The notes under the pieces are model-generated. The model was not told the origin of the DNA and ran no database searches. It worked only from the letters and a program-made list of their open reading frames with translations. A stretch of DNA of 64,000 nt from Gellertiella hungarica. Lineage in GTDB: Bacteria > Pseudomonadota > Alphaproteobacteria > Rhizobiales > Rhizobiaceae. The stretch is from NCBI RefSeq assembly GCF_014197145.1, contig NZ_JACIEZ010000003.1, positions 1 through 64,000 of the forward strand, written 5' to 3'. Each line of letters opens with the position of its first letter. Positions within the stretch are counted from its first letter, which is position 1. Positions 55,537 through 64,000 of this stretch are shown piece by piece. The position numbers were made by a program, and so were the translations under genes.

Positions 55537-57219
55537 ATGACCCAGGCACCCGACATCACCGATACCATCCGCATCGCCATCGGCCAGTTCAACCCGACCG
55601 TCGGCGACATCAAGGGCAACATTGCAAAGGCGCGGGATGCCCGCGCCGACGCGGCGCGGCAGGGCGCCGATCTCCTGCTGCTCACGGAACTCTTCGTCTC
55701 CGGCTATCCGCCGGAGGATCTGGTGCTGAAGCCCGCCTTCCTGCATGCCTGCCGCGCGGCCATCGACGCCTTTGCCGCGGAAACCGCCGATGGCGGTCCC
55801 GGCGTCGTCATCGGCTTTCCCCGGCAGGACGAGACCGGGCGCTACAATTCGGTGGCGGTGCTGGATGGCGGCCGGGTGATCGCCATCCGCGACAAGGTTG
55901 ATCTGCCCAACTATGGCGAATTCGACGAGAAGCGTGTGTTTCATGCCGGCGCCATGCCGGGTCCCGTCAATTTCCGCGGCGTGCGGCTGGGAATTCCGGT
56001 CTGCGAGGATATCTGGGGCGAGCTCGGCGTCTGCGAAACGCTTGCGGAAAGCGGCGCGGAAATCTTCCTCGTGCCGAACGGGTCTCCCTATTACCGCAAC
56101 AAGATGGATGTGCGCTACCAGGTGGCGCTGAAGCATGTGATCGAGCACGGGCTGCCGATTGTCTATGCCAACCAGCTCGGCGGCCAGGACGAGCTCGTCT
56201 TCGACGGTGCGAGCTTCGCCTTCAACCCCGACAAGAGCCAGGCTTTCCAGATGAGCCAGTTCGAGGAGGCGCTTTCCGTGACCACGTGGAAGCGCGAGGC
56301 GGGCAGCTGGTACTGCCGGGATGGCGGCGTGACGCATCTTCCCGACATTCAGGAGGCGGATTACCGCGCCTGCATGCTGGGCTTCCGCGACTACGTGAAC
56401 AAGAACGGCTTCCGCAACGTGGTGCTCGGCCTTTCCGGCGGCATCGACTCCGCGCTTTGTGCGGCGCTTGCCGTCGATGCGCTGGGCGAGGAGCGGGTGC
56501 GCTGCGTGATGCTGCCCTATCGCTACACCTCGAGCGACTCGCTGAAGGACGCCGAGGCCTGTGCCCGGGCGCTTGGCTGCCGCTACGAGGTCGTGCCGAT
56601 CGAAGAGCCGGTGGCGGGCTTTCTGTCCGCCCTCTCGGATGTCTTCGAGGGCACGGAGGAAGGCATTACCGAGGAGAACCTGCAGAGCCGCGCACGCGGC
56701 ACCATCCTCATGGCGATCTCCAACAAGTTCGGCTCCATGGTGGTCACGACCGGCAACAAGTCGGAGATGTCCGTCGGCTATTGCACGCTCTATGGCGACA
56801 TGAACGGGGGCTTCAACCCCATCAAGGATCTCTACAAGATGCAGGTCTACGGGCTTTCCGCCTGGCGGAACACGCACATGCCGCCGGGCGCGCTTGGCCC
56901 GGCAGGCGAGGTGATCCCGCAGAACATCCTCGACAAGGCGCCTTCGGCCGAGCTTCGTCCCAACCAGACGGACCAGGATTCGCTGCCGCCCTATCCCGTG
57001 CTCGACGACATCCTGGAATGCCTGGTCGAGAGCGAGATGTCGGTGGAGGAGATCGTCGCCAGGGGGCATGATACCGCCACCGTCCACCGCGTCGAACACC
57101 TGCTCTATCTTGCGGAATACAAGCGGCGGCAATCGGCTCCCGGCGTGAAGATCACCCGCAAGAACTTCGGGCGGGATCGCCGCTATCCCATTACGAACCG
57201 GTTCCGCGACCGCGGATGA
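55537..57219 (+). CDS. nadE: Glutamine-dependent NAD+ synthetase
   Basis: Last step of NAD synthesis: amidates nicotinate adenine dinucleotide using glutamine. The 560-residue two-domain form has an N-terminal nitrilase-fold glutaminase with catalytic triad Glu in LTELFVSGYPPED, Lys in RDKVDLPNYGEF and Cys in GIPVCEDIWGE, and a C-terminal synthetase with the ATP loop GLSGGIDSALCAAL and TTGNKSEMSVGY. The whole length is normal for this family. It is divergent from the LtaS-like gene. Confidence 0.96.
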   Translation: MTQAPDITDTIRIAIGQFNPTVGDIKGNIAKARDARADAARQGADLLLLTELFVSGYPPEDLVLKPAFLHACRAAIDAFAAETADGGPGVVIGFPRQDETGRYNSVAVLDGGRVIAIRDKVDLPNYGEFDEKRVFHAGAMPGPVNFRGVRLGIPVCEDIWGELGVCETLAESGAEIFLVPNGSPYYRNKMDVRYQVALKHVIEHGLPIVYANQLGGQDELVFDGASFAFNPDKSQAFQMSQFEEALSVTTWKREAGSWYCRDGGVTHLPDIQEADYRACMLGFRDYVNKNGFRNVVLGLSGGIDSALCAALAVDALGEERVRCVMLPYRYTSSDSLKDAEACARALGCRYEVVPIEEPVAGFLSALSDVFEGTEEGITEENLQSRARGTILMAISNKFGSMVVTTGNKSEMSVGYCTLYGDMNGGFNPIKDLYKMQVYGLSAWRNTHMPPGALGPAGEVIPQNILDKAPSAELRPNQTDQDSLPPYPVLDDILECLVESEMSVEEIVARGHDTATVHRVEHLLYLAEYKRRQSAPGVKITRKNFGRDRRYPITNRFRDRG

Positions 57220-57445
57220 GACCCCGTGTAGGGGAATCTTAAGGCGCTTATTCGTAGATTGTTATTAAGCACGGCAATTGCCGGCCGGCCGTATCCTTTC
57301 CGGGACGGTCTGCCGGCGAACGGGCGGACGGACAGGGACCGTCCGCAACCGCGCAGGCGACAATCGGCGGGGGCGATGACGGACGGCAGGGATGTCCGGC
57401 TTTTTACAAACCCGCTCGGCTTTCGGGGAGCCGGGAAAGACGGGG

Positions 57446-58951
57446 ATGCTGACCACTCAGCCTTATCAGGGGACGCCGGGGACCGGCACGAAACGGGTGA
57501 CGTGGAGCATCTACGCCGCCTGCGCCATCATCTTTCTGATCTTCGCCGCCAGCGTTCTGCTGATCCTCGGCTATTCCGTTCACCAGGCAAACCGCTTCGG
57601 CCTCGCAACCGAGCGCAAGCTGATCCAGCGCGAGTTGCAGCGCGAGATCGAGGAGGCGGCCCGCTACCAGTCGACCATCTCCTTCTGGGATGTCACGGTG
57701 GCGGAAACCCGCGCGGACCGCTTCGACGAGGCGTTCGTCACAAGGAACCTTCAGCAGGGCCTGTGGAACGATTACGGCTTCTCCTGGATCGTCTTTGCCC
57801 GGGCCGATCACCGGGTCCGGCTTTCCGTCAATGGCGGGCGGGTCAAGCCGCCGGAAAGCGCCTCCGGCCTCCTCGCCCGCATCGATGACCTGATCGACGA
57901 GGCCGAGCACAATTACGAGAAGGTCCTCGCACCCGTCGATGACGGCTATCGCGTGCTCATGCCGCCGAGCGACCGGGAAGTGCTGCGCGCACAGGTGCCG
58001 GAGATTCACGCCGCCGACATCCGCCTGATCGACGGACGGATGAGCATCGTGGTCGTCCAGGCCGTGGTGCCGCAGAGCCTCGACATCCCCGCGCGGTTCC
58101 GCGAGCCGACCTTCATGGTGACGGTCAAGCCGATCTCGGACCGGATGCTGGGCCTGATGAACGAGCGGCTGGCGATCTCGGGCCTGCGCTTCACACCCAT
58201 CGATCACGTGGAGGAAATGGGTGCGGCATCGCTGCCAATCAGCAAGGCTTCGCCGGACGGTCTCTATGTGGTGACATGGCAACCGAACGCGCCGGGTCCC
58301 TACATTCTCGATGCCGCCCTGCCGCGGGCGCTGGTGCTGGCCCTGCTGGCGGCCTTCTCCATGGGCTTCGTCGCCTATCGCTTCAACCTGCTCGTGGGCG
58401 CGTTGCAGAAGAGCGAGCAGAAGAACCGCTTTCTTGCCAAGCATGACGGCCTCACCGGCCTTGCCAACCGCATGGCGGTGGACGAGCATCTCCAGCGGCT
58501 GGCGACCCGCAAGGGGCAGGGCTTCGCGGTGATGGCGCTCGACCTCGACAAGTTCAAGGCGGTCAACGATCGCTTCGGCCATGCCGCCGGCGATGCGGTG
58601 CTGCGGGAAATTGCGGGCCGTTTCCGTGCCCGCATCGGCGAAAGGGGCATGGTGGCGCGGCTGGGGGGCGACGAATTTCTCGTCCTCATCGATGCAGTAC
58701 AGGGGGCGGAGGATAGCCTGGCGCTGGCCAATGCCCTCGTCATCGACGCGCAACTGCCCGTGGAATTCGAAGGCCTGCCCCTTGCCGTCGGCTGCAGTGC
58801 CGGCGTGGCACTCTTCCCCGACCATGGCGGCAATGCCCGCAGCATCCTGCAGGCGGCCGACATCGCCCTCTACGCCGCCAAGAACGGCGGGCGGAACCGG
58901 GCCGTTCTGGCAAGCCTGCGCGGCATCCTGCAGGGAGCGGCCGTTTCCTGA
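57446..58951 (+). CDS. Membrane diguanylate cyclase with periplasmic CHASE4-like sensor
   Basis: A 501-residue protein (a longer start at 57392 is possible). Two membrane segments (IYAACAIIFLIFAASVLLIL and ALVLALLAAFSMGFVAYRF) flank a periplasmic domain of about 240 residues resembling CHASE4. The cytoplasmic GGDEF domain has KHDGLTGLANRMAVDE, MALDLDKFKAVNDRFGHAAG and active site GGDEF. The inhibitory RxxD site is not conserved. It would make cyclic di-GMP in response to an external signal. Nothing recognisable lies in the 226 bp upstream. Confidence 0.9.
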   Translation: MLTTQPYQGTPGTGTKRVTWSIYAACAIIFLIFAASVLLILGYSVHQANRFGLATERKLIQRELQREIEEAARYQSTISFWDVTVAETRADRFDEAFVTRNLQQGLWNDYGFSWIVFARADHRVRLSVNGGRVKPPESASGLLARIDDLIDEAEHNYEKVLAPVDDGYRVLMPPSDREVLRAQVPEIHAADIRLIDGRMSIVVVQAVVPQSLDIPARFREPTFMVTVKPISDRMLGLMNERLAISGLRFTPIDHVEEMGAASLPISKASPDGLYVVTWQPNAPGPYILDAALPRALVLALLAAFSMGFVAYRFNLLVGALQKSEQKNRFLAKHDGLTGLANRMAVDEHLQRLATRKGQGFAVMALDLDKFKAVNDRFGHAAGDAVLREIAGRFRARIGERGMVARLGGDEFLVLIDAVQGAEDSLALANALVIDAQLPVEFEGLPLAVGCSAGVALFPDHGGNARSILQAADIALYAAKNGGRNRAVLASLRGILQGAAVS

Positions 58952-58992
58952 AACCTCTTGCCAAATCGGCTCCCGCGCGGGATAAGCAACCA

Positions 58993-59168
58993 TTCAGGTG
59001 CCGCCGGTTCTCCGGCGGATAATCGGGAATCCGGTGCAAGTCCGGAACGTGCCCAACGCTGTGAGGCGGACGCCTGCCTGCATATGGTCGAACGACCACG
59101 CCACTGGGAAACCGGGAAGGCGCGCCGGCAAGCGGTTGATGCCCAGTCAGAAGACCGGCCTGATGCCA
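58993..59168 (+). ncRNA. Cobalamin riboswitch upstream of bluB
   Basis: The stretch carries the usual B12-riboswitch blocks in order: GGGAATCCGGTGCAAGTCCGG, ACGTGCCCAACGCTGTGA, GCCACTGGGAAACCGGGAAGG and the terminal B12 box AGTCAGAAGACCGGCCTGA. It ends about 55 bp before the bluB ATG, with a GGGGA ribosome-binding sequence between. Binding of adenosylcobalamin would be expected to shut off bluB. Confidence 0.93.
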
Positions 59169-59171
59169 TAG

Positions 59172-59912
<741 letters not shown>

Positions 59913-60068
59913 GCAGAAACAGGGCTGCCGGAAGGGCAGGATGGCCCCGGCGGCAGCCCCCGCATGGTTAACGAAAGCTTGCCAACTCGACCGTCAGTTG
60001 TAGCAGGATGAAACTTGCATTCTATAGTTAACGCTTGGTGGAATATTTATACCTGAATTCATTCTTGA

Positions 60069-60083
60069 TTAAACTCATGTTAA
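60069..60083 (+). promoter_or_regulatory. CtrA-type box TTAA-N7-TTAA
   Basis: TTAA ACTCATG TTAA matches the full consensus of the alphaproteobacterial cell-cycle regulator CtrA exactly, 116 bp before the chemoreceptor ATG in an AT-rich promoter region (59990-60110). CtrA is known to control motility and chemotaxis genes in this group. Binding is inferred. Confidence 0.6.
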
Positions 60084-60198
60084 AAATTGTCAGTGAAAAG
60101 TAACAGGACTGAACGGCGTTTCGCCGGCGCATGATGCTCGTCAGCCCGCCTGTCGGCGCTTCCTTCCCCCTATGCCTCCCGTCTCAAAGGATGTTCGA

Positions 60199-62058
60199 AT
60201 GATCCTCGATCATGTTCGGCTGGGTAAAGCCGTGCCTGCCGCCATCATTGGCCTCGTACTCGTCAGCACCGGAATTCTTGCAGGTTCCGACTATATGTCC
60301 GCCCAGCAGCTGCGGCGCAGCATGACCATCGCCGAAGAGCAGGAGAGGGCGCAGGATCTGGCGCGGCTCATCACCGATCTCCAGCTCAGGATCGAACTCG
60401 ACATCGTCAGCACGCAGGAATCGCTGACCGATATTTCTGCCACGAGGGGCATGGACGGGCTCGACGACGGCTTTGCCCTTGCGGCCGGGTCTGCCAAGAG
60501 CCTGCATGAAAAGGTGGACAAGCTGAAGGCGCTCTCCCAGGAGGCCGGGCTGAACCAGATGGTACCGGTTCTCGACAGCCTTTCCGAACGCTTCGACCGC
60601 TTCCATCAGACCGGCATCGAGATGGCGAAGGCCTACATGTCCGGCGGACCCGAGGCCGGCAACCCGCTGATGGGGCAGTTCGACAAGGTGTGTGACGATC
60701 TTCAGGCGGAGATCGACGCGACGGGCAAGATCGTCGGCGCCTATGTCGACCGGCTCGAGGAGGCCGCAAGCGTCAACACCGCCGCGCTGGAAGCCGAAGC
60801 CGCGGCTCTGTTCCGCCTGATGTGCGGACTGGCAGCGCTGATGCTCTGCTGCGGAATCGGCCTCAGCATCTTCGTGTCGCGGCGGCTCATGCGTCCGCTG
60901 GTCAAGGCGACGGAGGCGATGAACGCTCTTGCCGAGGGCCATGTGGATCGCAACCTCGATGGCCTGGAGCGTGGCGACGAAATCGGCGATCTCGCCCGCG
61001 CCTATCGCGGCTTTCAGGAAAACCTTCTCGCCAAGCGCCGGGCCGAACGGGAAGAGGCGGAACTCCGCGAGGCTGCCCGGGCAACCCGGCTGGCCGCGGA
61101 GGCGGAGCGCAGCGCCGATCTCGCCCGCACGAAAGCGGTGGTGGACAGCCTCGGCAGCGCGCTCGGCAGCCTTGCCGCCGGGCAGCTCGGCATCCGCATC
61201 TCCTCCCCCTTCGAAGGCGACTACGACCGGCTGCGGGTGAACTTCAACCAGTCCGCCGAGCGTCTGCAGCTGGCGATCCAGGGCATCATCACCGTGGCGC
61301 ACGACATCCAGAACGACAGTTCGGTGATGCGGACCTCGGCCAGCCAGCTCGCCAACCGCACCGAGCAGCAGGCGGCCGCGCTGGAAGAGACGGCCTCGGC
61401 CCTCAACCAGATCACCTCCACCGTTCGCGATACCGCCAGCCGCGCGGAAAATGCCGGCCACAAGGTGGAGCAGGCCCACCGGCAGGCTCATGAAAGCGAT
61501 GCCGTGGTGCAGAAGGCGATTGCCGCCATGGGCCACATCGAGGAAAGCGCGCGGCAGATCAGCCAGATCATCGGCGTGATCGACGAAATCGCCTTCCAGA
61601 CCAATCTCCTGGCGCTGAATGCCGGCGTCGAGGCGGCGCGTGCCGGTGAAGCGGGCAAGGGTTTTGCGGTCGTGGCCCAGGAGATGCGCGAGCTCGCCCA
61701 GCGCTCCGCAAATGCGGCAAAGGAAATCAAGAACCTCATCCAGCGCTCCGAGCAGGCTGTCGGCTCCGGCGTCAGCCTCGTCAACGAGACCGGCGACATC
61801 CTCCGGATCATCCAGACGCAGGTGAGCGCCATCCATGAGGATATCGTGGCGATCATCCACTCCGCGCGCGAACAGGCCACCGGCCTCCACGAGATCAATG
61901 CGGCCATGACGCAGATGGACGAATTCACCCAGCACAATGCGGGAATGGTGGTGGATTCCAATCACACCGTCCAGCGTCTCGCGGAAGGGGCCGGCACCCT
62001 CTACCATCAGGTGAGCCAGTTCCGGGTGGACAAGAGCGGCTACGCCCGCGCGGCGTAA
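60199..62058 (+). CDS. Methyl-accepting chemotaxis protein
   Basis: A 619-residue chemoreceptor. An N-terminal membrane helix ([20 protein letters not shown]), a periplasmic helical sensor of about 170 residues and a second membrane helix ([20 protein letters not shown]) are followed by HAMP ([20 protein letters not shown]) and a second HAMP-like stretch, then the signalling hairpin with [20 protein letters not shown] and [20 protein letters not shown]. No C-terminal CheR-binding pentapeptide is seen. The start at 60199 follows AAAGGA. The ligand is unknown. Confidence 0.94.
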   Translation: MILDHVRLGKAVPAAIIGLVLVSTGILAGSDYMSAQQLRRSMTIAEEQERAQDLARLITDLQLRIELDIVSTQESLTDISATRGMDGLDDGFALAAGSAKSLHEKVDKLKALSQEAGLNQMVPVLDSLSERFDRFHQTGIEMAKAYMSGGPEAGNPLMGQFDKVCDDLQAEIDATGKIVGAYVDRLEEAASVNTAALEAEAAALFRLMCGLAALMLCCGIGLSIFVSRRLMRPLVKATEAMNALAEGHVDRNLDGLERGDEIGDLARAYRGFQENLLAKRRAEREEAELREAARATRLAAEAERSADLARTKAVVDSLGSALGSLAAGQLGIRISSPFEGDYDRLRVNFNQSAERLQLAIQGIITVAHDIQNDSSVMRTSASQLANRTEQQAAALEETASALNQITSTVRDTASRAENAGHKVEQAHRQAHESDAVVQKAIAAMGHIEESARQISQIIGVIDEIAFQTNLLALNAGVEAARAGEAGKGFAVVAQEMRELAQRSANAAKEIKNLIQRSEQAVGSGVSLVNETGDILRIIQTQVSAIHEDIVAIIHSAREQATGLHEINAAMTQMDEFTQHNAGMVVDSNHTVQRLAEGAGTLYHQVSQFRVDKSGYARAA

Positions 62059-62090
62059 CGGCTGCCGGCAACCTGACCGACAACAATGGA

Positions 62091-62112
62091 AAAGCCGCCG
62101 AAAGGCGGCTTT
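62091..62112 (+). terminator. Rho-independent terminator after the chemoreceptor gene
   Basis: AAAGCCGCC GAAA GGCGGCTTT with a GAAA tetraloop, 33 bp after the stop; only a short T tract follows. It may also serve the convergent gene, since the stem is flanked by A and T on both sides. Confidence 0.8.
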
Positions 62113-62138
62113 CTCGCGTGGGGCAGCCGGCGGGAGGG

Positions 62139-63026
62139 CTACTGGATCGACGTCGCCTGTTCGGGCTTCGTCAGATCGATGCCATCGTCCTTTTCCGCGA
62201 GGAAGGAGGGGCCGATCTTGCGGACCTTCGGGTCGTCGGGATTGTAGTCGCGATCCGGCAAGGCCGCTGCCGGCTGTTCCGGTGCCGGAACCGGCTGTGT
62301 CTTCAGCGTGTCGATCGAGCCCCTGCTTTCGATGAGGTCCTGGCCTTCCAGCTTCGGAAGCGTGACGGACGCCATCTTGCCGTCTTCGATTTCCGGCGTG
62401 TCGCCCGGGCGGATCTCGATCATGCCATAGGGGTCCGGAGTGCCGTAGTCGGCTTCCGCATTGTCGCCAAGGATGGTGGCGAGGTCCTGGCGCGTCGCGC
62501 CGCCCTCGGCAGAGGCTGCCTTGTCCTGCGTCTCCATGGATACGGGTTCCACGAAAGACGCCTGGCGGCTGCCGCTGCCGATGATTTCCACATCGCGCTG
62601 GCTGCCCTGGATATCGCATCCGGCCCGGCGCATTTCCCGAAGGATGGCAGGCAGCATGCCCGTTCCGTCGTCGACTGCCTGGCTCAGCACCGGCTGAAGC
62701 TCCTGGAACTGCTGCTTGCGCGCACGCACATCGGCCAGCTCTTCCCCGAGTGCCGAGCAGATCTGCTCGTTTTCGTCGCCGAGGACGATGACGCTGTTGC
62801 TGGGACACTGCAGCCGGCGCATGTCGCGCCGGATGGCGATTTCGGCCCGGTTGAGGCGAAACAGCGATTCCGACTTGTAATGCGCGGATGTGCTGGATCC
62901 GATGATCTCAGGCATCTGGTTCAGCCGTGCGGCCAGCCGGTCGCAGAGGCTTGCGCTTTCTGCATTGCCGCCGGCCAGCGCCAGCGACGGCAGGACGATG
63001 AGAGCGGTCAACAGCGATCTGGGCAC
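62139..63026 (-). CDS. Secreted protein of unknown function
   Basis: About 295 residues if begun at the GTG at 63026, which places a signal peptide (SLLTALIVLPSLALAGGN) at the N-terminus; the upstream ATG at 63071 would add 15 residues before it. The mature part has a helical region (LRREMRRAGCD-like around LREMRRAGCDIQGSQRD, with three Cys in total) followed by an acidic, Pro-rich C-terminal half without clear fold. I do not recognise a family; a DUF2865-like relation is only a guess. It is convergent with the chemoreceptor gene. Confidence 0.6.
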   Translation of the reverse strand: MPRSLLTALIVLPSLALAGGNAESASLCDRLAARLNQMPEIIGSSTSAHYKSESLFRLNRAEIAIRRDMRRLQCPSNSVIVLGDENEQICSALGEELADVRARKQQFQELQPVLSQAVDDGTGMLPAILREMRRAGCDIQGSQRDVEIIGSGSRQASFVEPVSMETQDKAASAEGGATRQDLATILGDNAEADYGTPDPYGMIEIRPGDTPEIEDGKMASVTLPKLEGQDLIESRGSIDTLKTQPVPAPEQPAAALPDRDYNPDDPKVRKIGPSFLAEKDDGIDLTKPEQATSIQ

Positions 63027-63282
63027 GGCGGGTCCTCCATGCAGGCATGGTGTAAGAGGTTGAGCTTCCAAGCGGAATAGCTAAGCGAGGCCTTCGTAAA
63101 ATACCGAAGGGCACCAAAAGGTTCCGGTCCTGGAGATCGAGGCCACAATGCCGCTGCTCAGAGATGGATGCAAATCCTCTCTGATGTTTACCTTAACGGG
63201 CAGGCACGCCGTCCACAGGCTGCCTTACTGAACGTAAGGGCCTGTGGCGCCAACAAGGTAACGTAACGTGAGGTTGTCCCGC

Positions 63283-64000
63283 TCAGGCGGGGTGAGAGGC
63301 TTCCACGACGGCCAGAGCCGCCATGTTGACCACACCGCGCGAGGTCACGGAGGGGGCGAGGATATGGGCGGGAAGCGCGGTGCCGAGGAGGATGGGGCCC
63401 ACATGCAGGCCGTCCGTCATCGCGCGCACGACGCCCATGGTGATGTTTGCCGCGTCGAGATTGGGGAACACCAGCAGGTTCGCCTCTCCCGACAGGGTGG
63501 TGGCCGGCATCACCTTCTGGCGGAGCATCTCGGAAATCGCGGATTCGCCGTGCATTTCCCCGTCAACCTCGAGCTCCGGCGCCTGCTCGCGCACGAGCTG
63601 CAACGCCTCGCGCATCTTGCGCGCGCTCTCGGAATCGCGGGAGCCGAAATTGGAGTGGGAGACCAGCGCCGCCTTCGGCGTGATCCCGAAGCGGCGCACG
63701 GCTGCGGCGGCGAGCACCGTCATCGAGGCGATCTCCTGCGCGCTCGGCTGGAAGGTGACGTAGGTGTCGGTCATGAAGGTCGCGCCACGCTGGGAGACGA
63801 GCAGGCTGAGGCCCGCGAAATCCAGCACGCCCTCGCGCTTGCCGATGATCTGGCGCACGTCGCGCAGGTGTTTCTCGTAGCGCCCTTCGAGGCCGCAGAT
63901 CAGGGCGTCCGCTTCGCCGCGGCGAACGGCGAGCGCGCCGATAACCGTGGTGTTGGTGCGCACGATGGTGCGCGCTGCTTCCGGGATGACCCCGCGCCTT
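63283..64000 (-). CDS. NADP-dependent malic enzyme, C-terminal phosphotransacetylase-like domain (partial)
   Basis: The gene runs out of the window; only the last 239 or so residues are here. They match the phosphotransacetylase-like domain fused to the C-terminus of large malic enzymes: EAARTIVRTNTTVIGALAVR, GEADALICGLEGRYEKHL, EVDGEMHGESAISE, LVFPNLDAANI and GPILLGTALPAHIL. Such MaeB-type enzymes decarboxylate malate to pyruvate; the C-terminal domain is regulatory, binding acetyl-CoA. A free phosphotransacetylase (Pta) is the alternative but the ending fits MaeB better. 63072-63282 shows no gene. Confidence 0.85.
   Translation of the reverse strand, partial: RRGVIPEAARTIVRTNTTVIGALAVRRGEADALICGLEGRYEKHLRDVRQIIGKREGVLDFAGLSLLVSQRGATFMTDTYVTFQPSAQEIASMTVLAAAAVRRFGITPKAALVSHSNFGSRDSESARKMREALQLVREQAPELEVDGEMHGESAISEMLRQKVMPATTLSGEANLLVFPNLDAANITMGVVRAMTDGLHVGPILLGTALPAHILAPSVTSRGVVNMAALAVVEASHPA

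Noticed and set aside
60184-62808. 874-residue frame opposite the chemoreceptor and secreted-protein genes
   Set aside because: The chemoreceptor has clear HAMP and signalling motifs on the plus strand; the antisense frame crosses gene borders and shows no domain.

Overview
This window looks like chromosomal DNA of an alphaproteobacterium of the order Rhizobiales (Hyphomicrobiales), most likely family Rhizobiaceae. The grounds are its high GC content, short-spaced operons with ATGA and GTGA overlaps, and families I know mainly from rhizobia or alphaproteobacteria: an Extensin-like_C lipoprotein, a Usg-type protein, a DUF1289/TIGR02281 pair, a BluB locus behind a cobalamin riboswitch, a full TTAA-N7-TTAA CtrA-type box, and a long UvrB with N- and C-terminal extensions. 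The genus cannot be settled from the sequence alone. I see no rRNA, tRNA, integrase, transposase or CRISPR array.

Layout, left half. At 0-0.7 kb lies a block of palindromic repeats. At 0.7-9 kb come uvrB, a DUF486 membrane protein, an RDD protein with an acyl-CoA thioesterase, an extensin-like lipoprotein and a two-gene ABC exporter. At 9-9.6 kb is a ParE/ParD-like toxin-antitoxin pair with a frameshifted toxin. At 9.6-14.7 kb are an aspartic protease with its DUF1289 partner, divergent cobS and cobT, and a phosphoethanolamine transferase with diacylglycerol kinase. At 14.9-17.2 kb is an AT-rich single-gene island encoding a SIR2 domain fused to a Ser/Thr protein kinase, the best candidate for a conflict or anti-phage system. 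At 17.4-26.1 kb come a sensor histidine kinase, a thermonuclease-like protein, a GST, a frameshifted uracil-DNA glycosylase, an Lrp regulator, a TauE/SafE exporter, a Zeta-type toxin with a small partner, AlkD-like repair, a 3-hydroxyisobutyrate dehydrogenase family enzyme, a methyltransferase and Usg.

Layout, right half. At 26.7-29.3 kb is a polar amino-acid ABC uptake operon without its ATPase. At 29.7-31.9 kb is an OmpA-type protein with long Pro/Glu repeats. At 32.4-35.5 kb are molybdenum cofactor genes mobB, mobA and moaA with an EamA exporter. At 36-41 kb come small proteins, a MarR/hydrolase divergent pair, a diguanylate cyclase and class I fumarase. Then follow MazEF, class II fumarase, an L,D-transpeptidase, gph, rpiA, a DUF2059 protein, gor, class II DAHP synthase, a GFA-domain protein, an HTH protein, an LtaS-like transferase, nadE, a second GGDEF protein, riboswitch-bluB, a chemoreceptor, a secreted protein and the C-terminal part of a malic enzyme.

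Several genes form working sets. CobS, CobT and BluB all serve the lower-ligand and nucleotide-loop stage of B12 synthesis, with the riboswitch only on bluB. MoaA starts and MobA/MobB finish the molybdopterin guanine dinucleotide cofactor. EptA-type transfer releases diacylglycerol that DgkA can recycle. The window also carries three toxin-antitoxin-like loci and four copies of a composite element of about 185-205 bp with arms of about 50 bp or more that are inverted relative to each other; these copies fill most of the long gene-free stretches.
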